A DNA stretch of 64,000 bases from Nocardioides insulae DSM 17944. Lineage in GTDB: Bacteria; Actinomycetota; Actinomycetes; Propionibacteriales; Nocardioidaceae. Where the stretch lies: contig NZ_KE383929.1 in assembly GCF_000422825.1 (NCBI RefSeq), forward strand, positions 760,482-824,481, read 5' to 3'. The notes under the pieces are model-generated. The model was not told the DNA's origin and did not search any database. It was given only the letters and a program-made list of their open reading frames with translations. The stretch's first letter is position 1; each line of letters opens with the position of its first letter. Positions 26,343 to 34,793 of the stretch are shown here, in pieces. The position numbers and the translations under genes are program-made.

Positions 26343-27014
26343 GTGCGCACTCGACGCGTCTCGGCAGCACTCTGCGGCGCCGCCCTGACTCTGACCCTGG
26401 CCGCCTGCGGAGGGACCGATGAGGGGTCTGCGACGGCCTCGGAGAGCACCTCCTCCCCGAGTTCCTCGGGCGCGTCCGCCGGGACCGAGGAGGCCGCAGG
26501 GGACGAGGGTGCCGCGGTGACCGCGGTCGACCCCTGGATCAAGTCCGCTGAGAAGGGTGGGATGACCGCCTTGTTCGCCGACCTCACCAATGACGGGTCC
26601 ACCGAGGTCGTGGTGACGGGGGCGAGCAGCCCCGCGGCCAGCACGGTCGAGTTGCACGAGACCACCCAGGGCAGCGATGGATCCTCGATGATGAAGCCGG
26701 TCGAGGGCGGGTTCACCGTGCCGGCTGGCGAGAGCCACGAACTCGAGCCGGGCGGCGACCACGTCATGCTGATGGGACTCACCAAGGCCCTCAAGCCCGG
26801 CGAGCGCGTCACCGTCGAACTCCAGTTGGAGGACGGCAGCACGTCCTCCGTGGAGGCGATCGTGAAGGACTTCGCCGGCGCCGACGAGAACTACGGCGAC
26901 TCGGAGTCCGAGGACTCCATGGATGGCATGGACGACATGGACCACGACGACATGGGTGACATGGACGGGATGGACCATGGCGCCGACTCGCCCTCGAACG
27001 GCAGCGGTTCCTGA
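26343..27014 (+). CDS. PCuAC-type periplasmic copper chaperone, lipoprotein
   Basis: Exported copper-binding protein of 223 residues. The lipobox is TLAAC near residue 21, followed by a Ser/Glu-rich linker. The PCuAC domain shows the copper motif as VELHE, SMMKP, SHELEPGGDHVMLMG, i.e. the H-M-H-M ligand set. Unusually, the C terminus is a Met/Asp/His-rich tail (MDGMDDMDHDDMGDMDGM and more) that could hold additional copper. GTG start at 26343 with GGAGG upstream. It begins a rightward group with a DyP peroxidase and a CopC protein; in Streptomyces lividans the DyP peroxidase DtpA and the chaperone ECuC are likewise linked in copper delivery. Confidence 0.9.
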   Translation: MRTRRVSAALCGAALTLTLAACGGTDEGSATASESTSSPSSSGASAGTEEAAGDEGAAVTAVDPWIKSAEKGGMTALFADLTNDGSTEVVVTGASSPAASTVELHETTQGSDGSSMMKPVEGGFTVPAGESHELEPGGDHVMLMGLTKALKPGERVTVELQLEDGSTSSVEAIVKDFAGADENYGDSESEDSMDGMDDMDHDDMGDMDGMDHGADSPSNGSGS

Positions 27015-27037
27015 GACCGGTCCCTGAGGTAGTGCAG

Positions 27038-28273
27038 ATGAGTTCATCCCCCCGACGCTGGGGCCGGCGCCAGGTCTTGCAGTCGAGCGCTGCCGCGCTC
27101 GGCGGTGCCGGGCTGGGCTGGTCGGCGGCGGCCGGGCTGCTCCCCGCCCCTGCCGCGGCGGAGGAGACGACCGGCGCACCAGCGACGACGACCGTCCCAT
27201 CGCCGGGCAACGAGACCGTCTCCTTCCACGCGGCCCACCAGGCCGGGATCGCGACGCCGCCACAGGCGACCCTGACCCTGATCGGGCTCGACCTGCGGGA
27301 CGGGGTGACGAAGCCCGACCTGGGCCGCATGCTGTCCCTGCTCAGTGACGACGCCGCCCGCCTCACCCGCGGCCTTCCCGCCCTGGCCGACACCGAACCC
27401 GAGCTCGCCGAGCACCCTGCACGGTTGAGCGTCACCTTCGGGTTCGGTCCCCGGGTGATGGACCAGCTCCTCGGCGGCCGGGTCGGTGGCCTCAAGGCGC
27501 TGCCCGATTTCAAGACCGACCGGCTCGATCCGGCCTGGGGACAGACCGATCTCGCGGTGCAGATCTGTGCCGAGGATCCCCTCACCCTCGCCCACGCCCG
27601 CCGGATGATCCTCAAGGACTCCGCCGACTTCGCCACCGTGCGCTGGCTGCAGGAGGGGTACCGCTACGCCCACGGCACGGTGCCCGACGGCACCACCATG
27701 CGCAACGTGATGGGCCAGGTGGACGGCACCGTCAACCCCGTCGAGGCCGACCCCGACTTCGCCTCGCTGGTGTGGTCGCAGCAGGCCGGCTTCGAGGGCG
27801 GCACCTTCATGGTGGTACGCCGGATGCGGACCGAACTCGACACCTGGGACAAGGTCGACCGCCCCGGGCGCGAGGCCACCATCGGCCGCACCCTCGACAA
27901 CGGCGCCCCGCTGACCGGTACCTCCGAACACGACGAGCCCGACTTCGAGGCCACCGATGACCTGGGCTTCCCGGTGATCGACCCCGCCAGCCACGTCGCC
28001 CGGGCCCGGTCCGAGGACCCGGCGCAGCGGTTCCATCGACGCTCGTACAACTACACCGTCCCGGATCCCTCCCGTCCGACCGGGGAGGACAGCGGCCTGG
28101 TCTTCATCGCCTTCGCGGCCGACCTGGAGCGGCAGTTCGTGCCGGTGCAGGCCCGCCTCGCCGAACTCGACCGCCTCAACGAATGGGTGACCACCATCGG
28201 CTCAGCCGTCTACGCCATCCCGCCGGGCGCCGCGGAGGACGAGTACGTCGGCCAGGGGCTGGTGGAGCGATGA
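27038..28273 (+). CDS. DyP-type heme peroxidase, Tat-exported (EfeB/DtpA-like)
   Basis: Heme peroxidase of 411 residues exported by Tat (RRWGRRQVLQSSAAALGGAG). The family signature GxxDG is GQVDG, with catalytic D229. The proximal heme histidine is H319 in PASHVARA and the distal arginine is in HRRSYNY. ATG 27038 was chosen over the GTG two codons earlier because of GAGGTAG spacing. Its stop overlaps the next start by four bases. Class A DyP enzymes include iron-linked EfeB and the copper-linked DtpA of Streptomyces; the flanking PCuAC and CopC genes favour a DtpA-like role. Confidence 0.92.
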   Translation: MSSSPRRWGRRQVLQSSAAALGGAGLGWSAAAGLLPAPAAAEETTGAPATTTVPSPGNETVSFHAAHQAGIATPPQATLTLIGLDLRDGVTKPDLGRMLSLLSDDAARLTRGLPALADTEPELAEHPARLSVTFGFGPRVMDQLLGGRVGGLKALPDFKTDRLDPAWGQTDLAVQICAEDPLTLAHARRMILKDSADFATVRWLQEGYRYAHGTVPDGTTMRNVMGQVDGTVNPVEADPDFASLVWSQQAGFEGGTFMVVRRMRTELDTWDKVDRPGREATIGRTLDNGAPLTGTSEHDEPDFEATDDLGFPVIDPASHVARARSEDPAQRFHRRSYNYTVPDPSRPTGEDSGLVFIAFAADLERQFVPVQARLAELDRLNEWVTTIGSAVYAIPPGAAEDEYVGQGLVER

Positions 28274-28902
28274 GCACCCGTCGTCCCGTGGCGGTCGCGA
28301 TGCTGACCGCCCTGTTCGCAGCGTTCCTGATCGCGCTCGTCCCCTCCCCTGCCTCGGCCCACGCCACCCTGATCAGTTCGACGCCCGCCGACGGCGCCGA
28401 ACTGGCCGAAGCGCCTCGCGAGGTGACCCTCGAGTTCAGCGATGAGATCGCCGATCCGTCGTACGTGATCGTCACCGACCCGCACGGCACCTCCATCGGG
28501 CTGGGCGACGCGGTCGTCGACGGCAACCTGGTGACCCTGCAGATCGGCAACGGCGGGGAGGGCAGCTACACGATGGCCTACCGCGCCACCTCCTCCGACG
28601 GCCACCAGATCAGTGGCGAGATCGGCTTCAGCGTCGGGACACCGTCCGAGTCCGGTGGCGAGACCGAGGGGCCCGACCAGGCGCCGTCCTCGGACGCCGG
28701 TGCCGATGCCGGTGCGAATGCGGACGAGGCTGCCGGTGACGAAGGCTCCGCAGCGGCGAAGCCGGCCGGATCGGGCTGGGACCGCACCACCGTCACGATC
28801 ACCGTCGCGGTGCTGCTCTTCATCGGGGCGGCGATCCTGTTCCTGCTCGCCCGTCGTACGCCGATGCGCGAGGATCGTCCGGGTGAGTCTGGGCGAGGGT
28901 GA
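28270..28902 (+). CDS. CopC-domain copper-binding membrane protein
   Basis: A 210-residue protein with a cleavable signal peptide ending ...ASAHA, which leaves a mature N-terminal His as in copper-binding CopC. The CopC fold follows (STPADGAELAEAPREVTLEFS, SSDGHQISGEIGFSV with the second copper His). Then come a Gly/Asp/Ala-rich linker and one C-terminal transmembrane helix (VTITVAVLLFIGAAILFLL) with a basic cytoplasmic end. The ATG overlaps the peroxidase stop (ATGA). Likely a membrane-anchored Cu(II) acceptor working with the PCuAC lipoprotein. Confidence 0.9.
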   Translation: MSTRRPVAVAMLTALFAAFLIALVPSPASAHATLISSTPADGAELAEAPREVTLEFSDEIADPSYVIVTDPHGTSIGLGDAVVDGNLVTLQIGNGGEGSYTMAYRATSSDGHQISGEIGFSVGTPSESGGETEGPDQAPSSDAGADAGANADEAAGDEGSAAAKPAGSGWDRTTVTITVAVLLFIGAAILFLLARRTPMREDRPGESGRG

Positions 28903-30103
28903 GGCGGCGCTGAGACCGGCCCGGCGGGCGGTCTCGGCGCTGTTCTTCGTCAATGCGGTCCTGTACGCCAACCTGATCCCGCGGCTGCCGGAGATCAAGG
29001 ACCAATTGGGGCTGAGCAACGCCGGCCTCGGCACGGCGATCGCGGCGATGCCGTTCGGCGCCCTGGCCGCGGGCTTGCTGGCCCCGCTGCTCATCCAGCG
29101 CTTCGGGTCGGGACGGGTCGGCGCACTCGGGCTGGTGCTCCTGGCGTTCGCGGTGGCCGGTGTCCCGTTCGCCGGCAGTTGGCTCGGCCTCGCCGCGGTC
29201 ATGCTGGTCGTGGGCAGCCTGGACGCCGTGGTGGATGTCGCCCAGAACGCGCACGCACTACGACTCCAGCGCCGTTACGACCGCTCGATCATCAACTCCT
29301 TCCACGGCATGTGGAGCCTCGGTGCCGTGACCGGCGGCCTGCTCGGGTCTGCCGCCGCCGGCCTCATCGTCCCGCTCGGCCTGCACCTGTTGATCTCCGC
29401 GGTGGTCTTCAGCGTGGTCGCCCTGGTGGCGGGCCGGTGGCTTCTGCCCGGCCCGGACGGCCAGGCACGTGCGCAGCGGACCACCACCCCGGTACGCCGT
29501 CCCACCGGGCGGGTCGTGCTCCTGGTGCTGGCGCTGGGTGTGCTCGCCTCCTGCGGGGTCTTCGTCGAGGACGCCGGGGCCACCTGGAGCGCCCTCTACC
29601 TGCGAGTCGAGGTCGGCGCGACGGCCGCGCTGGGTGGGCTCGCCTTCGTCGCCCTCCAGGCCGCGATGACCGTGGGCCGGTTCACCGGGGACCGCGCGGT
29701 GGACCGGTACGGCGCACCCCGTGTCGCGCTGGTCGGCGGAGCAGCGATCGCGCTGGGGATGGGGCTGGCCCTGACGGTGCCTTCCGTGCCGACGACCCTG
29801 GTCGGGTTCACCCTCGCCGGGCTCGGCACCGCGACCGTCATCCCGCTTGCCATGCACACCGCCGACGAGCTTCCCGGACTCGCCCCCGGTGTCGGTCTCA
29901 CCGCGGTCAACTGGCTGCTGCGGGTGGGGCTGCTCCTTTCGCCGGTCGCCGTCGGGCTGGTCGCCGACGCGTCGAACCTCCGGGTCGCGCTGCTCAGCGT
30001 GGTCATCGCCGGTGTTGGGGTGATGCTGCTGGGTCGACTGCTCGGGCCACGGCAGCCATCGCCCGTCCCGGCCCCGTCGTCGGTCCGGCAGTGCGATGGC
30101 TGA
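28883..30103 (+). CDS. MFS transporter
   Basis: A 406-residue, about 12-helix major facilitator. It has RLPEIKDQLGLSNAGLG in the first loop and repeats the layout seen in YbjJ/FucP-like carriers, with DVAQNAHALRLQRRYDRSIINSFHGMWSLG in the helix 4-5 region. The GTG at 28883 lies inside the end of copC (20-base overlap), with AGGATCG upstream; the frame is open further upstream only as a shadow. Substrate unknown; the overlap suggests co-transcription with the copper genes, but the family usually carries sugars or drugs, so the link may be accidental. Confidence 0.85.
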   Translation: MSLGEGEAALRPARRAVSALFFVNAVLYANLIPRLPEIKDQLGLSNAGLGTAIAAMPFGALAAGLLAPLLIQRFGSGRVGALGLVLLAFAVAGVPFAGSWLGLAAVMLVVGSLDAVVDVAQNAHALRLQRRYDRSIINSFHGMWSLGAVTGGLLGSAAAGLIVPLGLHLLISAVVFSVVALVAGRWLLPGPDGQARAQRTTTPVRRPTGRVVLLVLALGVLASCGVFVEDAGATWSALYLRVEVGATAALGGLAFVALQAAMTVGRFTGDRAVDRYGAPRVALVGGAAIALGMGLALTVPSVPTTLVGFTLAGLGTATVIPLAMHTADELPGLAPGVGLTAVNWLLRVGLLLSPVAVGLVADASNLRVALLSVVIAGVGVMLLGRLLGPRQPSPVPAPSSVRQCDG

Positions 30104-30108
30104 GCCAC

Positions 30109-32952
30109 TCACTCCGAGCCGAGTGTGATCGGGCTCGCCGACACCCTGCTCGCGAGCGCATGGGCGCGGCGCGCGTCCAGCGGTGAGTCCCGCCGCTCGA
30201 GCCGTTCGGAGAGGACGGCCGATGCGGCCTCCGCGTCGCCCGCGTGCACGAATCCGTAGAGCATGGCTTCCTCCACGACCTCGCGCTGCGCATCGGAACC
30301 CCCCACCCGGGGCAGCACCGGCAGAAGTTCCTGGAGGCGCTCGGCCGCCCCGCGCCAGTCCTTCTCCAGCAGGGAGCCGAAGGCGCGACACACCGGTGCC
30401 ACGACGCTGCGCAGGGTCGGGTCGGCGGCCCCGAGCGCGTGGACGCCGAGTCGGCGAAGCCCCTCCGCGTCACCGGCAGCGGTCCGCGCGATCGCCGCAT
30501 GCAGGGCCACGAAGGGAGTCTCCGGCCGCTCCAGCAGTGCGGGGTCGGCCGCCGCCAGGATCGGGCCGATCGGAGGCGTCGGCCCCTCCCCCGCGAACGC
30601 CGGCGCCGCGCCCATCGCCGCCGCGGCGGCGTCCCAGCCCGAGGTGGTGAGATGCCAGCGCCACAACAGTGAGGCCGAGTCCACCAGTGCTCTCACCCCC
30701 GTCACCGTGTCGGGGGCGAGCTGGGAGTAGTAGCGGTGGCGTACCGCCTCGGTGTCCCCCAGCGCGAGCTCGTGCAGCGCGGCATGCCAGGAGAAGTGTG
30801 CCCGGTGGCTGGCCGAGCGGCCGCTCTCCCGCACCCAATGGTCCAGCCAGGCCCGGCCCTCCTCGTGCTGGCCGGTCTCGTAGAACACGTGGGTCTGGGC
30901 GTGCACCGCATGCCCGGAGGTCGGCTCGCAGGAGAGCGCGCTCTCGGCGAGCATCCCCGCCTCCTCGAAGCGTCCCTGGTCCTGCCGGGTGAACGCGAGC
31001 AGGGAGATGTACCACCAGTGGTCGCCGTACGCCGGTGCCAGCCCCTCGACCAGGTCCCAGGCCTCGCGTCGTACGTCGGTCACCCCGGAGAAGGCGATGG
31101 TGGGCACCGCCGCCGACACCGCGAGAGCGTCCCGAGGGTGCGTCGCCACATGCGACATCAGCGCCTGGGCACCCGTCTCCCCCAGGTCCTCCACCCGGCG
31201 TCCGACCACCTCCACGAAGCTCGCCTCGCGGGCGTCGCCGCGGGTGAGGATCGACGCTCGGGCATCGCCGAGGCTGGCGCCGACGTCGATGTCCGCTCCC
31301 GCCTCGTGCCCGAGCAGCGCGAGCGCCGCGTGGGCGACGGCGAAGTCGGGGTCGAGCCGGGTCGCCTCGCGAATCAGGTCCTCACCGCCCGACTGCAACC
31401 GCATCACCCGCTCGAGGCCGGCGTTGTACGCGGCCGCGGCCTCGGCGGTGGTGGACAACGGCAGCCCCAGCGGGTCGCGGGGGCGTGCCACCGGGTGGTG
31501 CCCACCGACCCACCGGCCGTCCTCGAGCCGGCGCGGCAGCGGTGCGACGGCGTCCAGGATCGACGTCGCCACCCCGGATGCCTGGACCCGGATCTCGGGC
31601 ACCGCCGTGGATTCCCACAGCTCGCCTCGGCGCAGCGCGCCGAGCGTCCAGATCGGGGCCTCGGTGTCACCGAGGCCGCCGATCAGTCGTCCGCGATCGG
31701 TGCTGAAACCCATCCCAGCGGAGGCGACCGAGGCGATCGCACCACCGGGGCGGGAACGCAGCAGGTCGTCGAGGAGCGGATTGCCCAGCGTCCGGATGTC
31801 GGCACGCGGGCCGGTGCAGTTGACCACCCAGCCGACGTCGCGGCGGCTCCCGTCGGAGAGGGAGACTCGCACGCCACCGCGCTGGAGCGGCTCCGCGTCG
31901 CCCACCGTGAGCGCCTCGACCCGCAGCCGTCCGGTACTCCGCAGCGAGTCGACCAGGGTCGCACTGGTGGGCGGCATCCGATGGCGCAGCGTGTTCCACC
32001 CGCCGGCGTGCTCGGCCACGAATCGATCGCGTTCGCCGTCGTCCAACCGCTCCCACAGTTCCGCGATCCGGTAGCGCAGCCCGTCGACCGCCGGCCGCCA
32101 GTCCCCTGTGGTCGCCCGTACGTCGTGCAGGTGCCGCTCGGCCCGCGGCAGGATCTCCTCGAGGGTGCCTCCCCAGTCGGAGATGTCGGGGATGGCCGCG
32201 AGCTTCGGCACCGCCAGGTGCGCGCGCGGCAGCCGGCCGGTGCGGGAGACCGCGTGCAGGGTCCGGTCGGGGCGGTTGTCCCCGGCGGAGAGCGAGAGCA
32301 CGACGTCGACCATGGTGAGCCCCGCCCCCACGATGAGGACATCGGAGGGACCGGCCGCGTCCCGGCGTACGACGTCCAGCGCTCCCGTCGCCCATGGGTC
32401 GGGCACGAAGAAGGCGGAGTCGCGCAGCGACTCCGCCGCCCAGGAGTCACCCGCGCCGGGCAGACCGGTGGCGACCACGATGGCCTCCGCGGCCAGGCGG
32501 GCGCCTTCGCTGGTGAGCGCCGTCCAGCCCGACCCGGTCCGCAGTACCCCGACCGCGCGCGTGCGCAGGTGCCGCAGGGTGACCAGAGCGTCCGCCTGGA
32601 GTTCCTGGGTCAGGGTGTCGTCGAGGTATCGGGCGAACTGTCGCCGCGCCACGAAGGCGTTGGCATCGGCGTTGCTGCCGACCTCCTGACGACCGAGCCA
32701 GGCGACGAAGTGGCCCGGTTCCTCGGGCAGGGCTGACATCCCCGAGGCGGGCACGTTCAGCAGGTGGTCCTCGTCGGTCGTGCCGAACGCGACCCCCCGG
32801 GCCCAGCGGTCGGCCGGGTCGAGGAGGAGCACCTCGAGTCGCGTCGAGCGGCGGCGCGCAGCGCGGGCCAGGTGCAGCGCGGTCAGGGTGCCGGCGGCAC
32901 CCCCGCCGGCGACGACGACACGGGGGCATTCCCCCGGTGCGCAGTCCCTCAC
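30109..32952 (-). CDS. FAD/NAD(P)-binding oxidoreductase fused to TTC38-like TPR domain
   Basis: A 947-residue fusion in one uninterrupted frame. Residues 1-485 are an FAD-NAD(P)-binding protein (NAD_binding_9/YdhS type): VVVAGGGAAGTLTALHLA, FGTTDEDHLLNVPASGMS, a second dinucleotide site LIVGAGLTMVDVVLSL, and VVNCTGP. Residues about 490-947 match tetratricopeptide repeat protein 38 over its whole usual length: DPLGLPLSTTAEAAAAYNAG at the start, DPDFAVAHAALALLG, and the C-terminal VGGSDAQREVVEEAMLYG and RRDSPLDA blocks. GTG start at 32952. It is the last gene of the 14-gene leftward operon. The joint suggests the TPR half positions a partner or substrate for the oxidase half (inference). Confidence 0.87.
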   Translation of the reverse strand: MRDCAPGECPRVVVAGGGAAGTLTALHLARAARRRSTRLEVLLLDPADRWARGVAFGTTDEDHLLNVPASGMSALPEEPGHFVAWLGRQEVGSNADANAFVARRQFARYLDDTLTQELQADALVTLRHLRTRAVGVLRTGSGWTALTSEGARLAAEAIVVATGLPGAGDSWAAESLRDSAFFVPDPWATGALDVVRRDAAGPSDVLIVGAGLTMVDVVLSLSAGDNRPDRTLHAVSRTGRLPRAHLAVPKLAAIPDISDWGGTLEEILPRAERHLHDVRATTGDWRPAVDGLRYRIAELWERLDDGERDRFVAEHAGGWNTLRHRMPPTSATLVDSLRSTGRLRVEALTVGDAEPLQRGGVRVSLSDGSRRDVGWVVNCTGPRADIRTLGNPLLDDLLRSRPGGAIASVASAGMGFSTDRGRLIGGLGDTEAPIWTLGALRRGELWESTAVPEIRVQASGVATSILDAVAPLPRRLEDGRWVGGHHPVARPRDPLGLPLSTTAEAAAAYNAGLERVMRLQSGGEDLIREATRLDPDFAVAHAALALLGHEAGADIDVGASLGDARASILTRGDAREASFVEVVGRRVEDLGETGAQALMSHVATHPRDALAVSAAVPTIAFSGVTDVRREAWDLVEGLAPAYGDHWWYISLLAFTRQDQGRFEEAGMLAESALSCEPTSGHAVHAQTHVFYETGQHEEGRAWLDHWVRESGRSASHRAHFSWHAALHELALGDTEAVRHRYYSQLAPDTVTGVRALVDSASLLWRWHLTTSGWDAAAAAMGAAPAFAGEGPTPPIGPILAAADPALLERPETPFVALHAAIARTAAGDAEGLRRLGVHALGAADPTLRSVVAPVCRAFGSLLEKDWRGAAERLQELLPVLPRVGGSDAQREVVEEAMLYGFVHAGDAEAASAVLSERLERRDSPLDARRAHALASRVSASPITLGSE

Positions 32953-32971
32953 GGGGCGCCCGCCCCACACC

Positions 32972-33511
32972 TCACACCACCGCCTTCGCCGCGAGCAGTG
33001 CGTCGAACACCGGGCGGGCCCGGTCGAGCCACGGCTGGTACACCGCGGGCTCGTCGTACTGCGCATCGATGACGTAGAGCCCGCCGGCGGGCACGGTCGC
33101 CCCGAGCTCGGAGAGCACCGGCCGCAGGGTGGTCTCGACCGCCAACGCGTGGCCGGGACCAGCACCGAGCATGAGCGGCGCCGCGAGGACGCCGTCCAGC
33201 CCGCCGCCGGGGAACCTGTCCATGAACGCCTTGAGCAATCCGGTGTAGGCGGCCTTGTACGTCGGGCTGGCCACCACGACGACGTCGGCGCCGGCGACGC
33301 TCTCCACCGCCTCGGAGACCTCGTGTGCGGACTGGTCGAAGAGCGAGCCGCCCAGCTCGGCCAGGTCGAGCACGATGTCCGGCTCGGTGTCGGTGAGTCC
33401 GCGGGCGAGGGTGGTCGCGGCGGCGAGGGTGCGCGACCGGGGCTTGGGATTGCCGACGACCACGGCGGTGCGCGGCGAGGTGGTGCGGATGCGGCGGGTA
33501 TGGATCGACAT
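32972..33511 (-). CDS. NADPH-dependent FMN reductase (SsuE/flavodoxin fold)
   Basis: A 179-residue flavodoxin-fold reductase supplying reduced FMN. It has the FMN phosphate loop GNPKPRSRT (about 20-28), the flavin ring segment SPTYKAAYTGLLKAFMDRF and a C-terminal LYVIDAQYD strand. ATG at 33511 with GGGGGAACC upstream. Nine bases separate it from the unrelated-fold flavin reductase before it, so the operon has two reductases for its two LLM-type monooxygenases. Confidence 0.92.
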   Translation of the reverse strand: MSIHTRRIRTTSPRTAVVVGNPKPRSRTLAAATTLARGLTDTEPDIVLDLAELGGSLFDQSAHEVSEAVESVAGADVVVVASPTYKAAYTGLLKAFMDRFPGGGLDGVLAAPLMLGAGPGHALAVETTLRPVLSELGATVPAGGLYVIDAQYDEPAVYQPWLDRARPVFDALLAAKAVV

Positions 33512-33520
33512 CGGTTCCCC

Positions 33521-34033
33521 CTAGGCGGGCTGTTGCAGCGTGCCGAAGCCGCTGCGGTGGAAGATGAGCGGTGGCAGGGCGGTGGCGTGGTCGGCGTGCT
33601 CCACCCGGTGGAGTTGGAGCAGCACCAGGATGTGGTCGCCGGCGTCGACCTCGCGGTAGATCGTGCAGTCGAAGCGGGCCAGCCCCTCGTCGAGCAGTAC
33701 CGCGCCCTCCTCGGTGGTCACCCGTGGGACACCGGCGAAACGTTCGTCCACCGGCCCGGCCAACTGCCGGCACACCGCTGCCTGCCCGTCGGCCAGCACG
33801 GTCACCCCCAGATGTTCTGCCCTGCGCAGCGCCGGCCAGGTCTTGGAGGTGACGGCGAGGTTGATCGAGACCAGCGGCGGGTCGAGGCTGACCGAGGTGA
33901 ACGAACTGGCGGCGAGTCCGAGGGTCTCCCCTTCGACCTCGGCCGCCACCGCGACGACACCGGTGGGGAAGAAGCCGAATGCGTGCCGCAGTCGGGTCGG
34001 GTCGAGATCCTGATTGGTGTTCAGCGTGGTCAC
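33521..34033 (-). CDS. Flavin reductase domain protein (monooxygenase reductase component)
   Basis: A 170-residue flavin:NAD(P)H reductase of the split-barrel (HpaC/NtaB/SnaC) type. FGFFPTGVVAVAAEVEGETLG, the TASSF-like block LAASSFTSVSLDPPLVSINL, and FDCTIYREVDAGDHILVLLQLHRVE are the family landmarks. GTG start at 34033. Such proteins pair with LLM-type two-component monooxygenases, fitting the operon. Confidence 0.92.
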   Translation of the reverse strand: MTTLNTNQDLDPTRLRHAFGFFPTGVVAVAAEVEGETLGLAASSFTSVSLDPPLVSINLAVTSKTWPALRRAEHLGVTVLADGQAAVCRQLAGPVDERFAGVPRVTTEEGAVLLDEGLARFDCTIYREVDAGDHILVLLQLHRVEHADHATALPPLIFHRSGFGTLQQPA

Positions 34034-34085
34034 GAGAAGGTGCCTTTCGCTCGGGGATGCGTGGCAGAGGAACCGATGGGTGGGA

Positions 34086-34793
34086 TCACGGGTGAGCGCT
34101 CACCACCTCGGGGAGACCGGACCCGAGCCGCAGTGACTCGAGGAACAGCACCACGGTCGCCGCGACCGAGCGGTGCGCGAGATCGTTGAGGACGTCGTGC
34201 CGCCCCCCTGCCACTACCCGCAGCCGGGCCCGCGGCGCGGTCTCGGCGAGCGCGGTCACCTGCGCCACCGGGGTGATGGTGTCGGCGGACCCGTGCAGCA
34301 CCAGGAGCGGCCGCGTGGTGGGCAGCGTCCGAAGTTCGGGACCCGGAACCGGGTCGGCCAACCGCCCGCGGGTGAAGTCGGTGTCCTCACCGATCACCCG
34401 GCGATGGACCGGACAGGCGGTCCGAGCCTCCACCTCCTCCTCCCAGGAGTCGACGTGTGCAGGGGCTCCGGGCAGCGCGAGACCCGCCAACACGCCCGCG
34501 TCCGCGTCCACGCGGCCGAGGAGGCGCGCCACTGCGGCGGCCCCGCTGTCGGAGCCGAGCAGCACCCGCGGCGCCGGCAGCGACTCCTCGGCCAGGAGCT
34601 TCTCGATCCGCGCCCGCACCGCATCGGGCACGTCGAGCCCCTCGACGTACCGCACCCGATACGAGTCCGCAGCGAGGCGACGGCCCAACCGCGCGTACGA
34701 CGCCGCCGTCTCGCCCCGTCCTGGTACCAGGATCACGGTGCCGCGCGGCGTACCACCGGTCGGCTCGTCCCAGCGTGTCTCCGGGCGTCTCAT
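34086..34793 (-). CDS. Alpha/beta hydrolase
   Basis: A 235-residue hydrolase. The nucleophile elbow is GSDSG (in VLLGSDSGAAAVARLLG), the acid is in LHGSADTITP and the catalytic histidine in GGRHDVLND, so the triad is intact. The start overlaps the stop of the cupin gene (ATGA), and the first three codons of the longer frame are dropped for that reason. Substrate unknown; in this operon it may hydrolyse a thioester or ester intermediate. Confidence 0.88.
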   Translation of the reverse strand: MRRPETRWDEPTGGTPRGTVILVPGRGETAASYARLGRRLAADSYRVRYVEGLDVPDAVRARIEKLLAEESLPAPRVLLGSDSGAAAVARLLGRVDADAGVLAGLALPGAPAHVDSWEEEVEARTACPVHRRVIGEDTDFTRGRLADPVPGPELRTLPTTRPLLVLHGSADTITPVAQVTALAETAPRARLRVVAGGRHDVLNDLAHRSVAATVVLFLESLRLGSGLPEVVSAHP

